Shown here in pieces: positions 49,589 through 62,110 of a DNA stretch of 64,000 nt. The first letter of the stretch is position 1, and every line of letters begins with the position of its first letter. The position numbers were made by a program, and so were the translations under genes. A model generated the notes under the pieces. It had not been told where the DNA came from and ran no database searches. It saw only the letters and a list, made by a program, of their open reading frames with translations. The DNA is from Mycogone perniciosa (taxonomy: Eukaryota; Ascomycota; Sordariomycetes; Hypocreales; Hypocreaceae): assembly GCA_025331125.1 (NCBI GenBank), contig JAOALB010000141.1, positions 1-64,000 on the forward strand, read 5' to 3'.

Positions 49589-49760
49589 TATTACAGTATA
49601 GAAAGGTAGGTTAAGGCAAATATTATTATTGTGCTGTAGAGAACGAGAAAACCTTAAGGCTTTATAGAAAGCTATAGCTAGGAATGCATTAAGGCCTAGT
49701 TATATAACCAGGGCTTACGTAATAGGGCGTTAATATTGCGTTACAGTTAATGCTATAACA
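49589..49760 (-). repeat. Gypsy copy 3, 5' LTR (172 bp)
   Basis: Starts TATTACAGTA and ends ATGCTATAACA on the plus strand, followed by ATTAT. Confidence 0.95.
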
Positions 49761-52700
49761 ATTATTTTAAGCCAATTTATTTATTAATCCTAGCAGGGTT
49801 AAGCTGCAGTATATATTTAAGGCTGTAATTCTTTAAATTTAAAGATATTAAAGTATCCTTTTTTTTTTATTACTGTAAAAGCTACTATTATAGCCTATCC
49901 TCCTTTACCTAGTTTTATAAAGCTTTTTTTATTTTCTTTTATTGCCTTTTAGTTAAACTCTGCAGTTACTTTTAAAACTCTTTCCTTCTTTAAATCTTAA
50001 TTATCCTTTAATTTATTAAAGGAACTATTACTTTCTTTAAAAAAAGTTAAATCCTCCTTTAAACTCTTTATATCTTTTAATAGTGCTAGTGCAGTTAATA
50101 AAGGTTTTATAGGTTATAGCGTTACTAAAAATATATATAAATCTACTTTTAATTATTAATTTTACTATTACCTTTACTATAAATACTATTTAAATAGCTA
50201 GGCTAGCAGTATTATTTTATTTCTTTACTATTAATATAGTTTATAAAGTTAAAGAGAATATTTTTCTTTTTCTCAACTATAGTTAGCTTAGTTATATAAT
50301 AGTAAATATAGGTATAGTTAAGGTTAAAGGTTAAGTCTTAAAAGTTAACTATAAATATTATATTTTAGTTTATTTATATATTACTAGGAGAATAAACAAT
50401 TACTAAGAAAAGCTATTATTATAGTAAATTAAATAATTCTCCTTTATAAAGTTATTTACTAGTATTTTAAAATCCGCTAAATATTACCTATTAATCTTTA
50501 TTATATTCCTTTTATAAGTTATCTTTAAAGGTGCCTATTAACTTTAATTAAGCTTAATTAAATAATACTTAAGCGAAAAAGGCAGGATATCCTTTATTTT
50601 TACTTTAAAGTCTATAACTATAAATTTATTTACAGCTATCGCTTAATATAAAACCTAAACTATATTTATATAGCTTTAAGTAGAGTTTTTAAAGTATAGG
50701 TACTAGTATTAATTTTAAAGTAAAAGTTTAAACCCTTTTAAGTTAATTATCCTATATTTTCTAAAGCTAAAAGAGATTAAAACTCTATTTAAAGGTTTCG
50801 CTAATTAATTTAATTTAATATTAATAAATCGTTAAAGTATCTATTAAATTTAAAATAAGCTTAAATAGCTGCATTTATTAAACCTAGGTTATTCTATATA
50901 TAAAACTATATAAAAGTTAAATAAATAAAGGAATTTAGCTTTTTTAAGTATATAAGCCTATAAGTTAAAGAATTATTATATATAGTATTTACAGTTATCT
51001 TTATTAAAGTTAAAGTAGTAAAAGTACCTTTATTTATTAAAAATATAAATATATTAATATTAAGGAAAATAGATAAACCTTATAAAGATTTATCTTCCTT
51101 TTATAAAGCTTTAAAAGTGCTATAGTTTATTAAAGATTTTAAAAGCTTAAAATATTATTTAATTAAAAGCAGCTACGCCTTTGAATATATCTTAAAGTAT
51201 TAAAATCTCTATTTAGGCAGCTTTTATTGTTAATAGTCCTTTTACTATTATATAAAGTATTGCGTTTAAATTAAAGTTTACTGTTTAACTTTTACAGGAA
51301 AGGTTATATAAGAAATTATACATATTAATAATATAAAAAGGCTATATAAATTCCTTAATATGTAGTATCTATAAAAGTTTATTATAGTATAAGGTATTAT
51401 TAATAAATAATTTATTAATAGGCAATTATAGGTAGCTGTTAATATATTAATTAAATTAAAGGTAAATTTATATTAATTAATAGCTATACTAGCTTACTAG
51501 TAAACTATTAGTAAGGTTTTATTCTTTTAGCTTAAAGAAATTGCTAGCGCGGCTAAAAGATATTTAACTAATATAGCAGGGGAGTAAAGTTCTTAATTTA
51601 CCTTTTATTAATTAGAAAAATAAAGTAAAAGAGTATAGGTCCTTTTTTAAGTGAAATATTATAGCGAGGAAGAAAAGGGGTTAAATGAAATTAAATAATT
51701 GTAAAATAAAATTTAAGCTAAAGGCAATATTTAAGTTAATATAAAATAGATTTTTAATAGGTAAAACAGACAAAAAAAAAGAGAGTATAATATTACTTTT
51801 TATCTTTTTATAAGCGCAGGTATATAGTTTAGTATATAAAGTAATTTTCTTTATTATATATAAATTACTGCTCTTTTAAAGTAACCTTTTATAACTCATT
51901 TACTTTTTTCTCTTTTTTCTTTTCTATTTTTATTTTACTCCCTTTTCCTTTTCTTTATCCTATTATTTAATTATAAAAGATCTTATTAAAAAGGGCTATT
52001 ATTAGTTACTTAATATAGCCGACCTTATTAATATGCCTATTACTAGTAAAAAGACTTTTAAAGAGATTTCTTTATTTTAAAAGGGTTAAATTTAACGTTA
52101 CTTTCCTATTGAACTGTTTACCTTAAATAAAGCTTTAATAAATAGGTATTATTTAATTAATATCTTTACTTTAATTCTTTTTAAATTTAAAAGTATTTTA
52201 TTATTTAAATTATTAATAGTATAAATATTAGTTAATTAAATTTGCTAATTTATTTAAAAATTGCCTTTTCTTTTTTATTTAAATTATCTTTATCTCTATT
52301 ATCCTTTATAAAAGGCTATACTTTTAAAGAATACTTTTAGTATTATACCTTTAAAGGTTCCTAGTCCTATTTTTAACATATTATATATACTATTAAAAAA
52401 AATACTTAAATTAATCTATATTTTAATAAAGATTTTATATATTTATAGGTAATTCTTCTATATTTTTTTAAGCGGATACAGTATATTAAGGCTTTATTTA
52501 TATTATGTTATAAGCAGTGTAATCCCTAGTTTTATTAAAAGTACCTTTAAATTTAGTCTATTACTATTATAGCTGCTAAAGAGTATATTTTATTTCTTTT
52601 TTACAATTGCGTCTCTATTCTAGGTTTCTAATAAAGCGATTATTTAAATTGCCTTTAGTTTAAAGCCTCTTTATATACTTAACAATATCTTCCTAGCTAC

Positions 52701-53899
52701 TAGCCTTAATAAAGCGACTATAGTATAGCCACTACTTTTTTTAAAAGAAATTAAATACCTTCCTTTATTAAGCTAGTAATCTTTAATTATTTTAATCCTT
52801 TAATAGCCTTTTATTTTATAAAGGACTTCCTTTATTTTATTAAAAATAAAAACGTAAAAAGTTAAGCAATTTAGTAAGTTTAGAAATTTATTTTAGCCTT
52901 TACTATTAAAAGTAAAAAGTTAATATAAGTAAAATAATTAATAAACTATTTAATTTTATAGTTCTTCTCTTTATAGTATAATTAAAATATATTCTTTATA
53001 GGTAAAGCAGTAAACTTTAATTTAGCGGCTATCTTTTCCCCTTTAAAAAATAATACCCAGCAACTATTTTTAAAAATATTATCTTTTACTCTTACCTATA
53101 TATCCTTTATATAAAGGTAATTATTTTAATTTATTTTATTTATTTTAGGAATTATTACTTTAAAGTATTATAAAGGATTATATTTTAGTTAATATATCTC
53201 GTCTCCCTTTAATCTATGGATATAAATTCTAGTTTTTAGCTAGATTATTTAATTTAATAACCTATATACCCTTTTAGCAGTTAAAGGGTTATTATAATAT
53301 TTATTAAATTCTTAGCTATTCATAATTTTAATTATAGCTTTATTAACCACTTTATCTTTAAATATATTATTACCTATTTCTAGGCTTTTATTTATATAAA
53401 TTTCTTTATTATTTTTAACTGTCTATTAACTGAATTTATCTTTTATAAACTTCTTTAAATATTCTTTTAAATAGGCTTTATTAAACGGAATCCTATTTAA
53501 TGTTTTTAGCTTATAAGCTTTTATTATTCCCGCTTAAAACTTAATTTTAAATAGTTTTAGTTAATATATTTTTAGCTTTGCGTCTTTTAATAGGTCCTTT
53601 TAACGTTTTGCGTTATAAAGTAAAATAAGGTTATTAAGGAGGAGAGGCTTAGTTGCTTTCTATAAAGAGTATTAATTATTAGCGTTAATCCTTTTAGTTA
53701 ACATTTAATAAAATACTATTACTCTCTTTTAAGCTGTTTTTATATTTTCCTTTTTTCTTTTTAAAATATAAATATATACTATTAATTAATCTTTTATTAT
53801 ATAAACCTTATCCTAGTTAACTAACTGCTAGGTAAGCAGTTTTACTTTTAAAGGGAAAGTTAATTTTTAGTTAAATAATAGGTAGAATATAAAGTATTT

Positions 53900-54570
53900 T
53901 ATTAAGCCTTTTACAGTATATCTATTAGCTATAATTACTTTATTTAAATGCTAGAACTACTTTTTATTGCATTTAGCTATTTTTACTAGTATTAATATTA
54001 AGCTTTAATAACTAACCTTTATAAAAGTATTAGCTTTAAAGTTATATACTAATATCCAGATAATTTTAATACCTAAATTAATTAATACCTATAAAAGTAT
54101 TTTCTTTATTTTAATTCTTTTATCTATGATAGCTTAAATTATTATATTAAATCGGTAAATCTATTTAAAGATAAACTTTAATATTATTATAGATAATAAA
54201 GTTAATATAAGTTTTACTTTTATTTATTTATAGAAGTTATATTTTCCTTTAAATAAATAAATATATCTATAGTCGCTTAGGATATATTAAGTATTAAAAT
54301 AAACTGTCTTTATAAGTTTAATTAATTTTATTGCTATAGCCGGTTCTTTTAAAGCAGTATAAGTTCAAGCCCTGGCATTAAAGGTATAATATAATAGCTT
54401 TATATATATTATTCTATATCTATAGCTACTAGTATCTTTCCTTTAAAAATTAGAAAGTTACTTTCTATCTTTTATAACCTATTTCTATATAGCACTATTA
54501 AATAGCTGTTTTCCTTATAATTAAAGTATTAAAGATAAATGCAGGCTAGTAGTAGTATTTTATTAGTCTG
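53900..54570 (-). pseudogene. Integrase remnant of family C copy 3
   Basis: Minus-strand translation with stops keeps blocks of a Gypsy-type integrase core: FNARAxTYTALKE, a YRFNIII/AIIDKR segment in the place of the central strand and second Asp region, and LGIKIIWILVYNFKANTFIKV in the place of the third acidic region. Acidic residues expected at the active site are mostly replaced. The order relative to polymerase (downstream on the minus strand) fits Ty3/Gypsy. Confidence 0.6.
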
Positions 54571-55584
54571 GCCTATAACCTCCTATCTTTTATATAAAAC
54601 CTTTTTACTTTATTCTTTAATTGTCGGAAATTTACAGCTAAAAGATTAAATAGTCTCTGTATTGTCTAGAGATATTATATAATTTACTAGGATTTTTCGC
54701 TATACTTTTCTTTTAGTAGAGTAAATAAAATTATACTTAAATATATATTTATAAAATCTTTTAAATCCCTTTTTTTTAAGCTTTAACTTTATTTATAGCA
54801 GTTATTAGTTTATAGGATAAAGCGTCTGCTATAGTATTTTCTTTCCTTAAAATATACTTAACTGTAAAGTTAAAAAGGAGGATATAGCTAATTTATTAGG
54901 TTATATACCCGCTAAGGATATTATTAATCCTATTATTTATTTAATTAATAACTACTTTAATATTTATCTTTAATATAAATAAAAGTTTATAAATATAAAT
55001 ATATAGCCTTTTAAAGGCTTAAAGTAAGGCTTTATACTTTTTTTTATAGTATTATACTTTATTTCTAATAAAAGTTAATACCTACTTTTATATTAAATTA
55101 AATATCATTTTCTTTTTATAACTTGCATTAAAACTGCCCCTTAGCCTATTATACTAGCATTAACTATTGAAATTACCTCCCTATATCCTTTATTTATATT
55201 TAGTATTACTAGTATTAAAGTAAAGGTAATAAATTCTTTAAATTTATTTATAGTTTATTACTGCTTTTTAGTTTATCTTTAAAAGGCATTTCTCTTTAAT
55301 AGATTAATTAAAGGCTTTATAATTTAGGCAAAGTATTTAATCTAGTATTTATAGTAGTTAACTAAATTAAAGAAAGATTAAACTTTATTAATAGTTTTAT
55401 AGTTCTTTTATTTTTTAATTTTAATAATTTCCTAGTTATTAATTACTATCCCTCTACACTATATAAGTATCCTATTAACTTGGCAGATTTTTAATAAAAG
55501 ATTGATTTTATTGCCGAGATAGTATATTTTAATAGTTTAGTATTAATAAAGGTTTTATTTAAATTCTAAAGGTGCTTTAAAATA

Positions 55585-56164
55585 TATTAAAAAGGAGGGC
55601 TAAAAAGTAAGGATTTTAGTGTATTTAGGTAACCTTTGTATTCTGGCTAGACCCGGAATTAGGCCTAACGCTAGGACCAAGTTCTAAAGGAACTTTGGTG
55701 TAAGTTAAGAAATTTCTATTATCTTTAATAATAACAATTAAGCTAGGAACAGCTACCCCGCCTACCCTAGACTTAATATAATAGGTATAATGGCTATTAT
55801 GAAAAATCTAATTAAAATGGTTTCCTGTTTATATAGCTGTAAGTTGATTTAGACAATTTCCTATATAAATAAAATTTACAGAAAATAGGAATAAGGCTAT
55901 AAACCTAATTCTACTACTGTATTTCTATTATTTAGTTAAAGGACTATTATAAAAGATAAAGCTATTATTTATATAATCACTTTTATATTAGCTGTATATA
56001 TATTAGATATTCTATAAGTTTTAGCTATTAGATTATTTATAATTTAATTGTTTATTAATTATTAATTTAATTAAACTTTTAATTATTTCTTTATTACTAT
56101 ATTATATACAGCTTCCTAGAAGTTATATATAAATAAAGTTTAATATAACTTTATTATTTTAATA
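55585..56164 (+). repeat. Copia 5' LTR (580 bp), uninterrupted
   Basis: Aligns end to end with 213-525 plus 7238-7507 and, inverted, with 58665-59244. It contains the undisrupted AATAAGGCTATAAACC site that Gypsy copy 1 uses in the left Copia. Confidence 0.95.
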
Positions 56165-57719
56165 GGTTATAAGCCTAAAAGCGTTTTCCTTAAATCTCTA
56201 TTAATAGATTCTTTTAATAGTTATAGCATTTCCCTTAATATTACTACAGTATAAGCTAGTAGGTTTTAATAACTTTAATTAATAGAAATAGTCTTTAAAT
56301 ATTATATTAAAGGCTATAAATTACTATGCCTTTATAGAAAGTCCTATAGTTATTAATTCTTTATTTAATTTAAAATAGGCTTTATTGTTTATATTAATTA
56401 AAGATAGTTTAATAGCTATTTTTACTGTATTTATTACTTAAGTTTAAAGCCTAAAAGAAATATTCTTAATATTATAAAGACTATATAGTTACTTTAATAC
56501 ACTTTAAAGAGATTCCCTTTATAGGGAATTCTATTTATTAAATTATAGTAATTATAAAGGATTTTTAATTAAACTTAACGTTACTTTTAATAGCTTATTA
56601 ATTAAATTAACTATTTTAAAAGTTAATATTAATATATTAAATTAAATAAATTGATATTTAAATTCCTTAAAAAGAATTTATTTTTAATAGGCTAAAAGAA
56701 TTAAAGGAAGTATTAAATTTAGCAGAGTTATTAAGCAATTAATTAAAGGTTTTAATATTTAGTTTCTTATAGCAGGTATATTAAAAGAGATTGGGAATCT
56801 AGTTTTTACTGTATATAAAGTTAATAAGGCTTTAAAGCCTTTTAAACCCCTTAAAGATTAATTAATACCTTTTAGATTTAAAGGTTAAAAGCCACCTTTT
56901 AATTCCTATAAAAGGAAAGGAAATTAAAAGAATTAAAATAATAATTCAAAATAAATTAAAGAAGATTATACTTTTACTAATATATAGAATCTAGCTATTA
57001 AAGAGTATAGCTTAATAAAGCTATTAGAAGATTCCTTTATTAAATCTATTACTAGTTTAAATAATAATCGAAATCTTTTATAAGCCTTAAATACTAAAAA
57101 AAAGAGAAAGTCTTTAATATCCTTTAACTCCCTTAAACTTCCTATTTAGGATAGTTTATTATATAATACTGGATATATAGTTTATATAGTTAATTCTAGA
57201 AAATAGTTTATAGACTATAAACTTAATAATCGGGAATTTAGCGTTATTTATATTAAAGGGGGTTTTATTATATTTAAAAGAATAAGTATAGCTATTGTTA
57301 ATATCTTTAATAAAAATAATTAATATAAAAGGATAATACTATTAAATACCCTTTATTACCTATAGCTAGATATAAACTTTATAAGTAGTTTAAAGTATTA
57401 TTAAATTAAAGGATATATATAGTATAATACCTTTTTTATAAAAACTATATAGCTAATAAAGCTATTAAATCCTTTAAAATATAGTTTTCTTTTTAAAATT
57501 AAAGATATATTATATTATATAGCTATATAAATAGCTATAAAGCTTATAGCTTTATATAGGTTTAAATTCCTGCTATTAGGAAAAAAAAGGCTTAGAACTA
57601 TATTGCTATTCTAGAAGTAATAGCTTTAAAAAAATAACCAACTAAATCTAGTCTTAGGCTTATTAAGAAGAATAATTTTAAGGGAAAGGATTTCTTTAAA
57701 CTCCCTGAAACCTTAGGCT

Positions 57720-58664
57720 AAATAAAGGATAAAGGGCCCTATATACCTTTATTGCCTAAGGAAATAGGGGGGAATAAGCCTATAAAGGATACCTTTATAG
57801 AGGAAAGGCCCTATATATTTAAAGAATCCTTTATTACTAAAAGTCTAAAAGTTATTAAGCTATTTAAATTAAAGGGAGATACTATTATTAATAGTAACTC
57901 TAGCTATAAGCTACTAAAGCTAGCCCTTTTATAATATAAAAGACTAAATTATATTAGTTTAAGTCTATTAAAGAAAACTGCTAAAATAACTACTAAAATT
58001 CTTAGCTTTAATTCTATTAAAGAGACTGAATTCTACTGCCTAGCGTATAAGAAAGGAAAAGCTATTAAAAGGCTTAATTTAAAGTTAATTCCTAATCCAC
58101 TAGCCTTTTTAAATTATTTAAAAGCTAATACTTTCTTTATAAAGCTAGTGCCTTATAATAAAGCCCCTATTAGTCTTTTAATTATTAATAAAAAATTAGA
58201 ATATAGGTAGCTATTCCTTTTAAAAAATTATAGTAGACCTACCCTTTTAGCTATTATATAAGGATTTATAAATAGCCTAAAAACGCAATATAACTAGTAT
58301 TTTAAGGAATTTTATTATAATAGCGGAAAGGAAATTAATTAGGATCTTTAAACTTAGTTTTTTTCTTTAAGAATTATATATTCCTATAGCAGCCTTTATA
58401 TTTACAAATAAAATAGTTTAATAAAACGCTTCATTAAAGTCTTATTAAATAGGCTATACGCTATTACAATAGCAGCTAACCTGCTACTATATTTCTAGAA
58501 TTTTATTATTACTGCAGTTTTTAAATTAATTAACTATATAGCTATTATTAATAAAGACTTTACCTTTTATTTAAAATTATATAAAGACCTAGACTTTAAT
58601 AAAGATTATAAACCTAATCTGCAAAAATATAGGATTATTGGCTTTTATTGTAAGGTATTTATTC
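57720..58664 (+). pseudogene. Copia integrase remnant (plus copy)
   Basis: A 60-codon open frame (57752-57934, MPKEIGGNKPIKD...) belongs to this remnant and continues after one stop into YISLSLLKKTAKITT, then NKAPISLLIINKK, YSRPTLLAII and, near 58420, SLIKRFIKVLLN, in the order of GAG-pre-integrase and integrase core of Copia. The His and Cys ligands of the pre-integrase zinc region read Tyr or are lost. It ends at 58664, before the reverse transcriptase. Confidence 0.75.
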
Positions 58665-59244
58665 TATTAAAATAATAAAGTTATATTAAACCTTATTTAT
58701 ATATAGCTTCTAGGAAGCTGTATATAATACAGTAATAAAGAAACGACTAAGAGTTTAATTAGGCTAATAATAAATAAATAATTGAATTGTAAATGGTTTA
58801 ATAGCTAGAAGCTATAGAATATTTAATGTATATGCGGCCAGTATAGAAGTAATTATATAAACAATAACTTTGTCTTTTATAATAGTCCTCTAACTAAATA
58901 ATAGGAATATAGCAGTAGAATTAAATTTATAGCCTTATTCCTATTTTCCGCAAAATTTATTTATATAGGAAATTATCTAAATCGACTTATAGCTATATAA
59001 ACAGGAAACCATTTTAGTTAAATTTTTCACAATAGCTAGTATATTTATTGTATTAAGTCTAGGGTAGGCGGGGTAGCTGGTCCTAGCTCAATTATTATCG
59101 TTAAAGATATTAGAAATTTCTTAACTTATATTAAAGTTCCTTTAAAGCTTAGTTTTAGCGTTAGGCCTAATTCCGGGTCTAGCCAGAATAGGAAGGTTAC
59201 TTAAATACATTAAAATCTTTACTTTTTAGCCCTCCTTTTTAACA
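58665..59244 (-). repeat. Copia 3' LTR (580 bp), inverted
   Basis: Reverse complement of the LTR at 55585-56164; left end TATTAAAATAATAAAG, right end TTTTTAACA. It still contains many TG/CA and CG steps, unlike the adjacent internal sequence. Confidence 0.95.
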
Positions 59245-59469
59245 CTCCCTTTAAAATAAATACTATTTTATATAACTTTAAAGTAAATATAAAATCTAGA
59301 TATAGGAAAGTAATTAAAATATAAAAATAAAAAGGATTATTAATATAGCTAAAAATAATAAAGATAGCTAATAACTATAAAATAGCTAATAGCTATAAAA
59401 AAGGTAAGAACTTTAAGTATATACTTTAAGTAAAACTTTAAGATTAAAGAGATTTATAAAATTCTTTAA

Positions 59470-62110
59470 TTTTAAACCTAAAAGCGGCTTAGTAAGCCTA
59501 TTAGTAACTATTTTACTGGTTTCTAGATAGTTAACTATAATAATACTATTTTTAACCTATTCCCTAATATAATTAAACTATAACTAAGTATATTTTATTT
59601 AATTATAAAGGGTAGGGTTATTTAAAGTAAAAATAGCACCTTTATTATTATTAAATAATAGAATTAACTGTTTAATTAGTTAATTTATCTTTTTATATAG
59701 GCTAATAAGCTATTAAATCTTTTTAGTAGCTTTTATAAAAAGCTATAAACTTTACTTTTAGTGTAAAGAGACAGATAGTTAAGCCCCTTTTCAATTTCTA
59801 GCTAATTGGCCTATTAGCAACTATAATAATATAGCTATAAGTCAATTTACTTAATTTTTTATCCCTAGTAAAATCACTATTATAATAGTTAATAGGTATA
59901 GGGCTAGATTTTCTAGTATATTAAATAGCTAGATCCTAAGTACTATTTAAATACTATAATAGGTTATAGGCTGCGTTTAAGTGCTCTTTATAAAGGCCTT
60001 GAAATTATTTAGCTAGCTAGTAGACTAGAAAGCTAATATCTACTTAAGTATAAATTATTAAATAGATAATAGTATTAATAATAGCTTAAAAAAGCTTAAT
60101 ATTAGCTTTATCTAGTTTAATTATAGTTTTATTAGTTAAAATATAAGGCTATAGGGGTAATTAAATAGGCTTAGAGTTTTAAAAGTTAAAAAACTTTATA
60201 GCTTTAATAATATACTGTTCCTGGGAAGACTAAAGAAAGCCTCTTTTTCTATCTATAACTATCTAAACCCTTAAAAAGAAAGAGACAGGGCCTTTATCTT
60301 TTATAGCATAAACTTTATTAAAAGCTAACTTTAGCTAGGCTATAGCTTCTTTATCTAATCCAATAAAAAGACAGTTATTTATATAAATAATAATAGAAAT
60401 ACTGTTATTTAAATTATAGAGAATAGTAGAGTCAGAAATTAAAGGATTATATCCTAGTTTATTTCCTAAAGCTTATAGGGCCTATAACTATTCTTTAAGA
60501 GACTTTTTTAGGCTATAAAAAGCTTTCTATAACTAAATAACCTAATCTATATTAAGATTATAACCTAGCTTTTTAAAAATAGACTTAATCTTAAAGGAAG
60601 CTTAATTAATATAGTCTTTAATCCTTTAAGGAAGCTTAGGAAAATAGTTTCTTTAAATCTCCTATTAAAGAATGCATTAATACAGTCGATTTATTCGAAT
60701 TTTTAGTTATAGATAGTAGCTAAGGCTAATAGGAGCTGCTAGGTAAAAGGAATAGCTGTTAAGGCGAATATTTAGTTAAAATCTATTCCTTTTAATTATT
60801 AAAAACCCCTAGCAACTAGTTTAGCTTTAAATTTTACTATTTTATTATTTTAGTCTTTCTTAGTCTTTAAAACTAATTAACTAGTAATAGGATTCCTGCC
60901 TTTAAAAATACTATTACGCTTAATAAAGGTAAAGGTATATTATTTAATCAGCTGGTTAAATTTACTATAAATTGCTTTTAGCCACTTAGTCTAATCAGGA
61001 TTATAAAGTATTTACTTAAGCGTTTATAAGTTTTATATTACAGCAGCTAAAAACGCTAGCTTTTTAATACTGTTATAGAGAAAATAGGATATATTTATAT
61101 TTATAAGATCCTTTATAACTATAGAGTTTTATATAACTGGTATAGGAATAAAGGGAATAGTAGTAGGTACTCTGTTTAAAATAAGGTTAAGGAGTAAAGG
61201 ATTAATACCTTAAAAGCTAGGAATTATTTAATCTATAAAATCTAGCTTTATTTCTCCCTTTAATTCCTTATTATCCTAACCTATAGTAGGCTCTAGGATT
61301 TAAAGCTTAAGAATTTTATTTTTATATAGCAGTAAATTAATTGCTATAGTAATAGCCTATAGTTTATTTAATAAAACTTTAATAAAGCGTTCTATTAAAC
61401 TATTCTATTTATAAATATAAAGGCTACTATAAAAATATATAATTCCTAAATAAAAGAGCTAGGTTTAAAGATCCTAATTAATTTCCTTTCTGCTATTATA
61501 ATAAAATTCTTTAAAATACTAGTTATACTGTATTTTTAGGCTATTTATAAAGCTTTATATAGTAGTTAAAAGGGTGGGTCTACTATAATCTTTTAAAAGG
61601 AATAGCCACCTATATCTTGATTTTTTATTAATAATTAAAAGACTAATAGGGGCTTTATTATAAAGCACTAGCTTTATAGAGAAAGTATTAGTTTTTAAAT
61701 AATTTAGAGAGGCTAGTAGATTAGGAATTAGCTTTAAATTAAGCCTTTTAATAGCTTTTCTTTTATTATACACTAGGCAATAAAATTTAGTCTTTTTAAT
61801 AAAATTAAAGTTAAAGATTCTAGTAATTATTTTAATAGTCTTCTTTAATAAACTTAAACGAATATAACTTAGTCTTTTATATTATAAAAGGGCTAGCTTT
61901 CATAGCTTATAGCTAGAATTACTATTAATACTAGTATTTCCTTTTAGTTTAAGGAGCTTAATAACTTTTAAATCTTTAGTAATAAAAGATTCCTTAAGTA
62001 TATAAAGCCTTTCCTTTATAAAGGTATCCTTTATAGGCTTATTCCCCCCTATTTCTTTAAGCAATAAAGGTATACAGGGCCCTTTATCCTTTACTTAGCC
62101 TAGGGTTTTA
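59470..62110 (-). pseudogene. Copia pol remnant (inverted copy): integrase, RT, RNase H
   Basis: On the minus strand: pre-integrase and integrase at about 62100-61400 (including the 72-codon open frame 61773-61555, with NKKSRYRWLFLLKDYSRPTLL), reverse transcriptase at about 61000-60200 with the catalytic block reading YINNCLFIG at 60359-60385 where the family has an Asp pair, and RNase H near 59900-59780 with SDFTRDKKLSK and PISWKLKRG, the usual Copia end blocks. Stops are mostly TAG/TAA where Trp, Gln or Arg is expected, as RIP would produce. Confidence 0.82.

Larger units (their letters stand above)
43067..49760 (-). mobile_element. Ty3/Gypsy chromovirus-like element, copy 3 (complete, inverted)
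   Basis: 6694 bp in reverse orientation, with 172-bp LTRs at 43067-43238 and 49589-49760. A perfect target duplication ATTAT lies at 43062-43066 and 49761-49765; the empty site can be read in family C copy 2 near 21582-21592. The polypurine tract appears as GTACCCCCCC right of the left LTR. The zinc-knuckle region (48244-48285, minus) keeps the first Cys as TGC. The plus-strand frame at 48400-48627 is antisense to gag and is not a gene. Confidence 0.96.
42328..55584 (-). mobile_element. Family C Ty3/Gypsy-type element, copy 3 (split by Gypsy copy 3, cut by Copia)
   Basis: The LTR at 42328-42702 is followed by internal sequence at 42703-43066 and 49761-55584, colinear with 21230 to about 27350 of copy 2. 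On the minus strand the integrase region reads through stops at about 53900-54500 (NARAxTYxALKE, then NIII.AIIDKR.KI and LGIKII blocks), followed by unassigned downstream sequence. The Copia LTR at 55585 interrupts it within the polymerase region, so the 5' part is outside or displaced. This copy is less damaged than copy 2. Confidence 0.82.
55585..58664 (+). mobile_element. Ty1/Copia element, 5' LTR to integrase, truncated
   Basis: A 580-bp 5' LTR (55585-56164, TATTAAAAAGG...TTTTAATA) is followed by internal sequence to 58664, where it stops abruptly against an inverted Copia LTR. The gag-like region is unreadable. From about 57720 the plus frame is unusually open and reads the GAG-pre-integrase/integrase part. 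It inserted into family C copy 3 next to AAATA (55580-55584). Confidence 0.87.
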
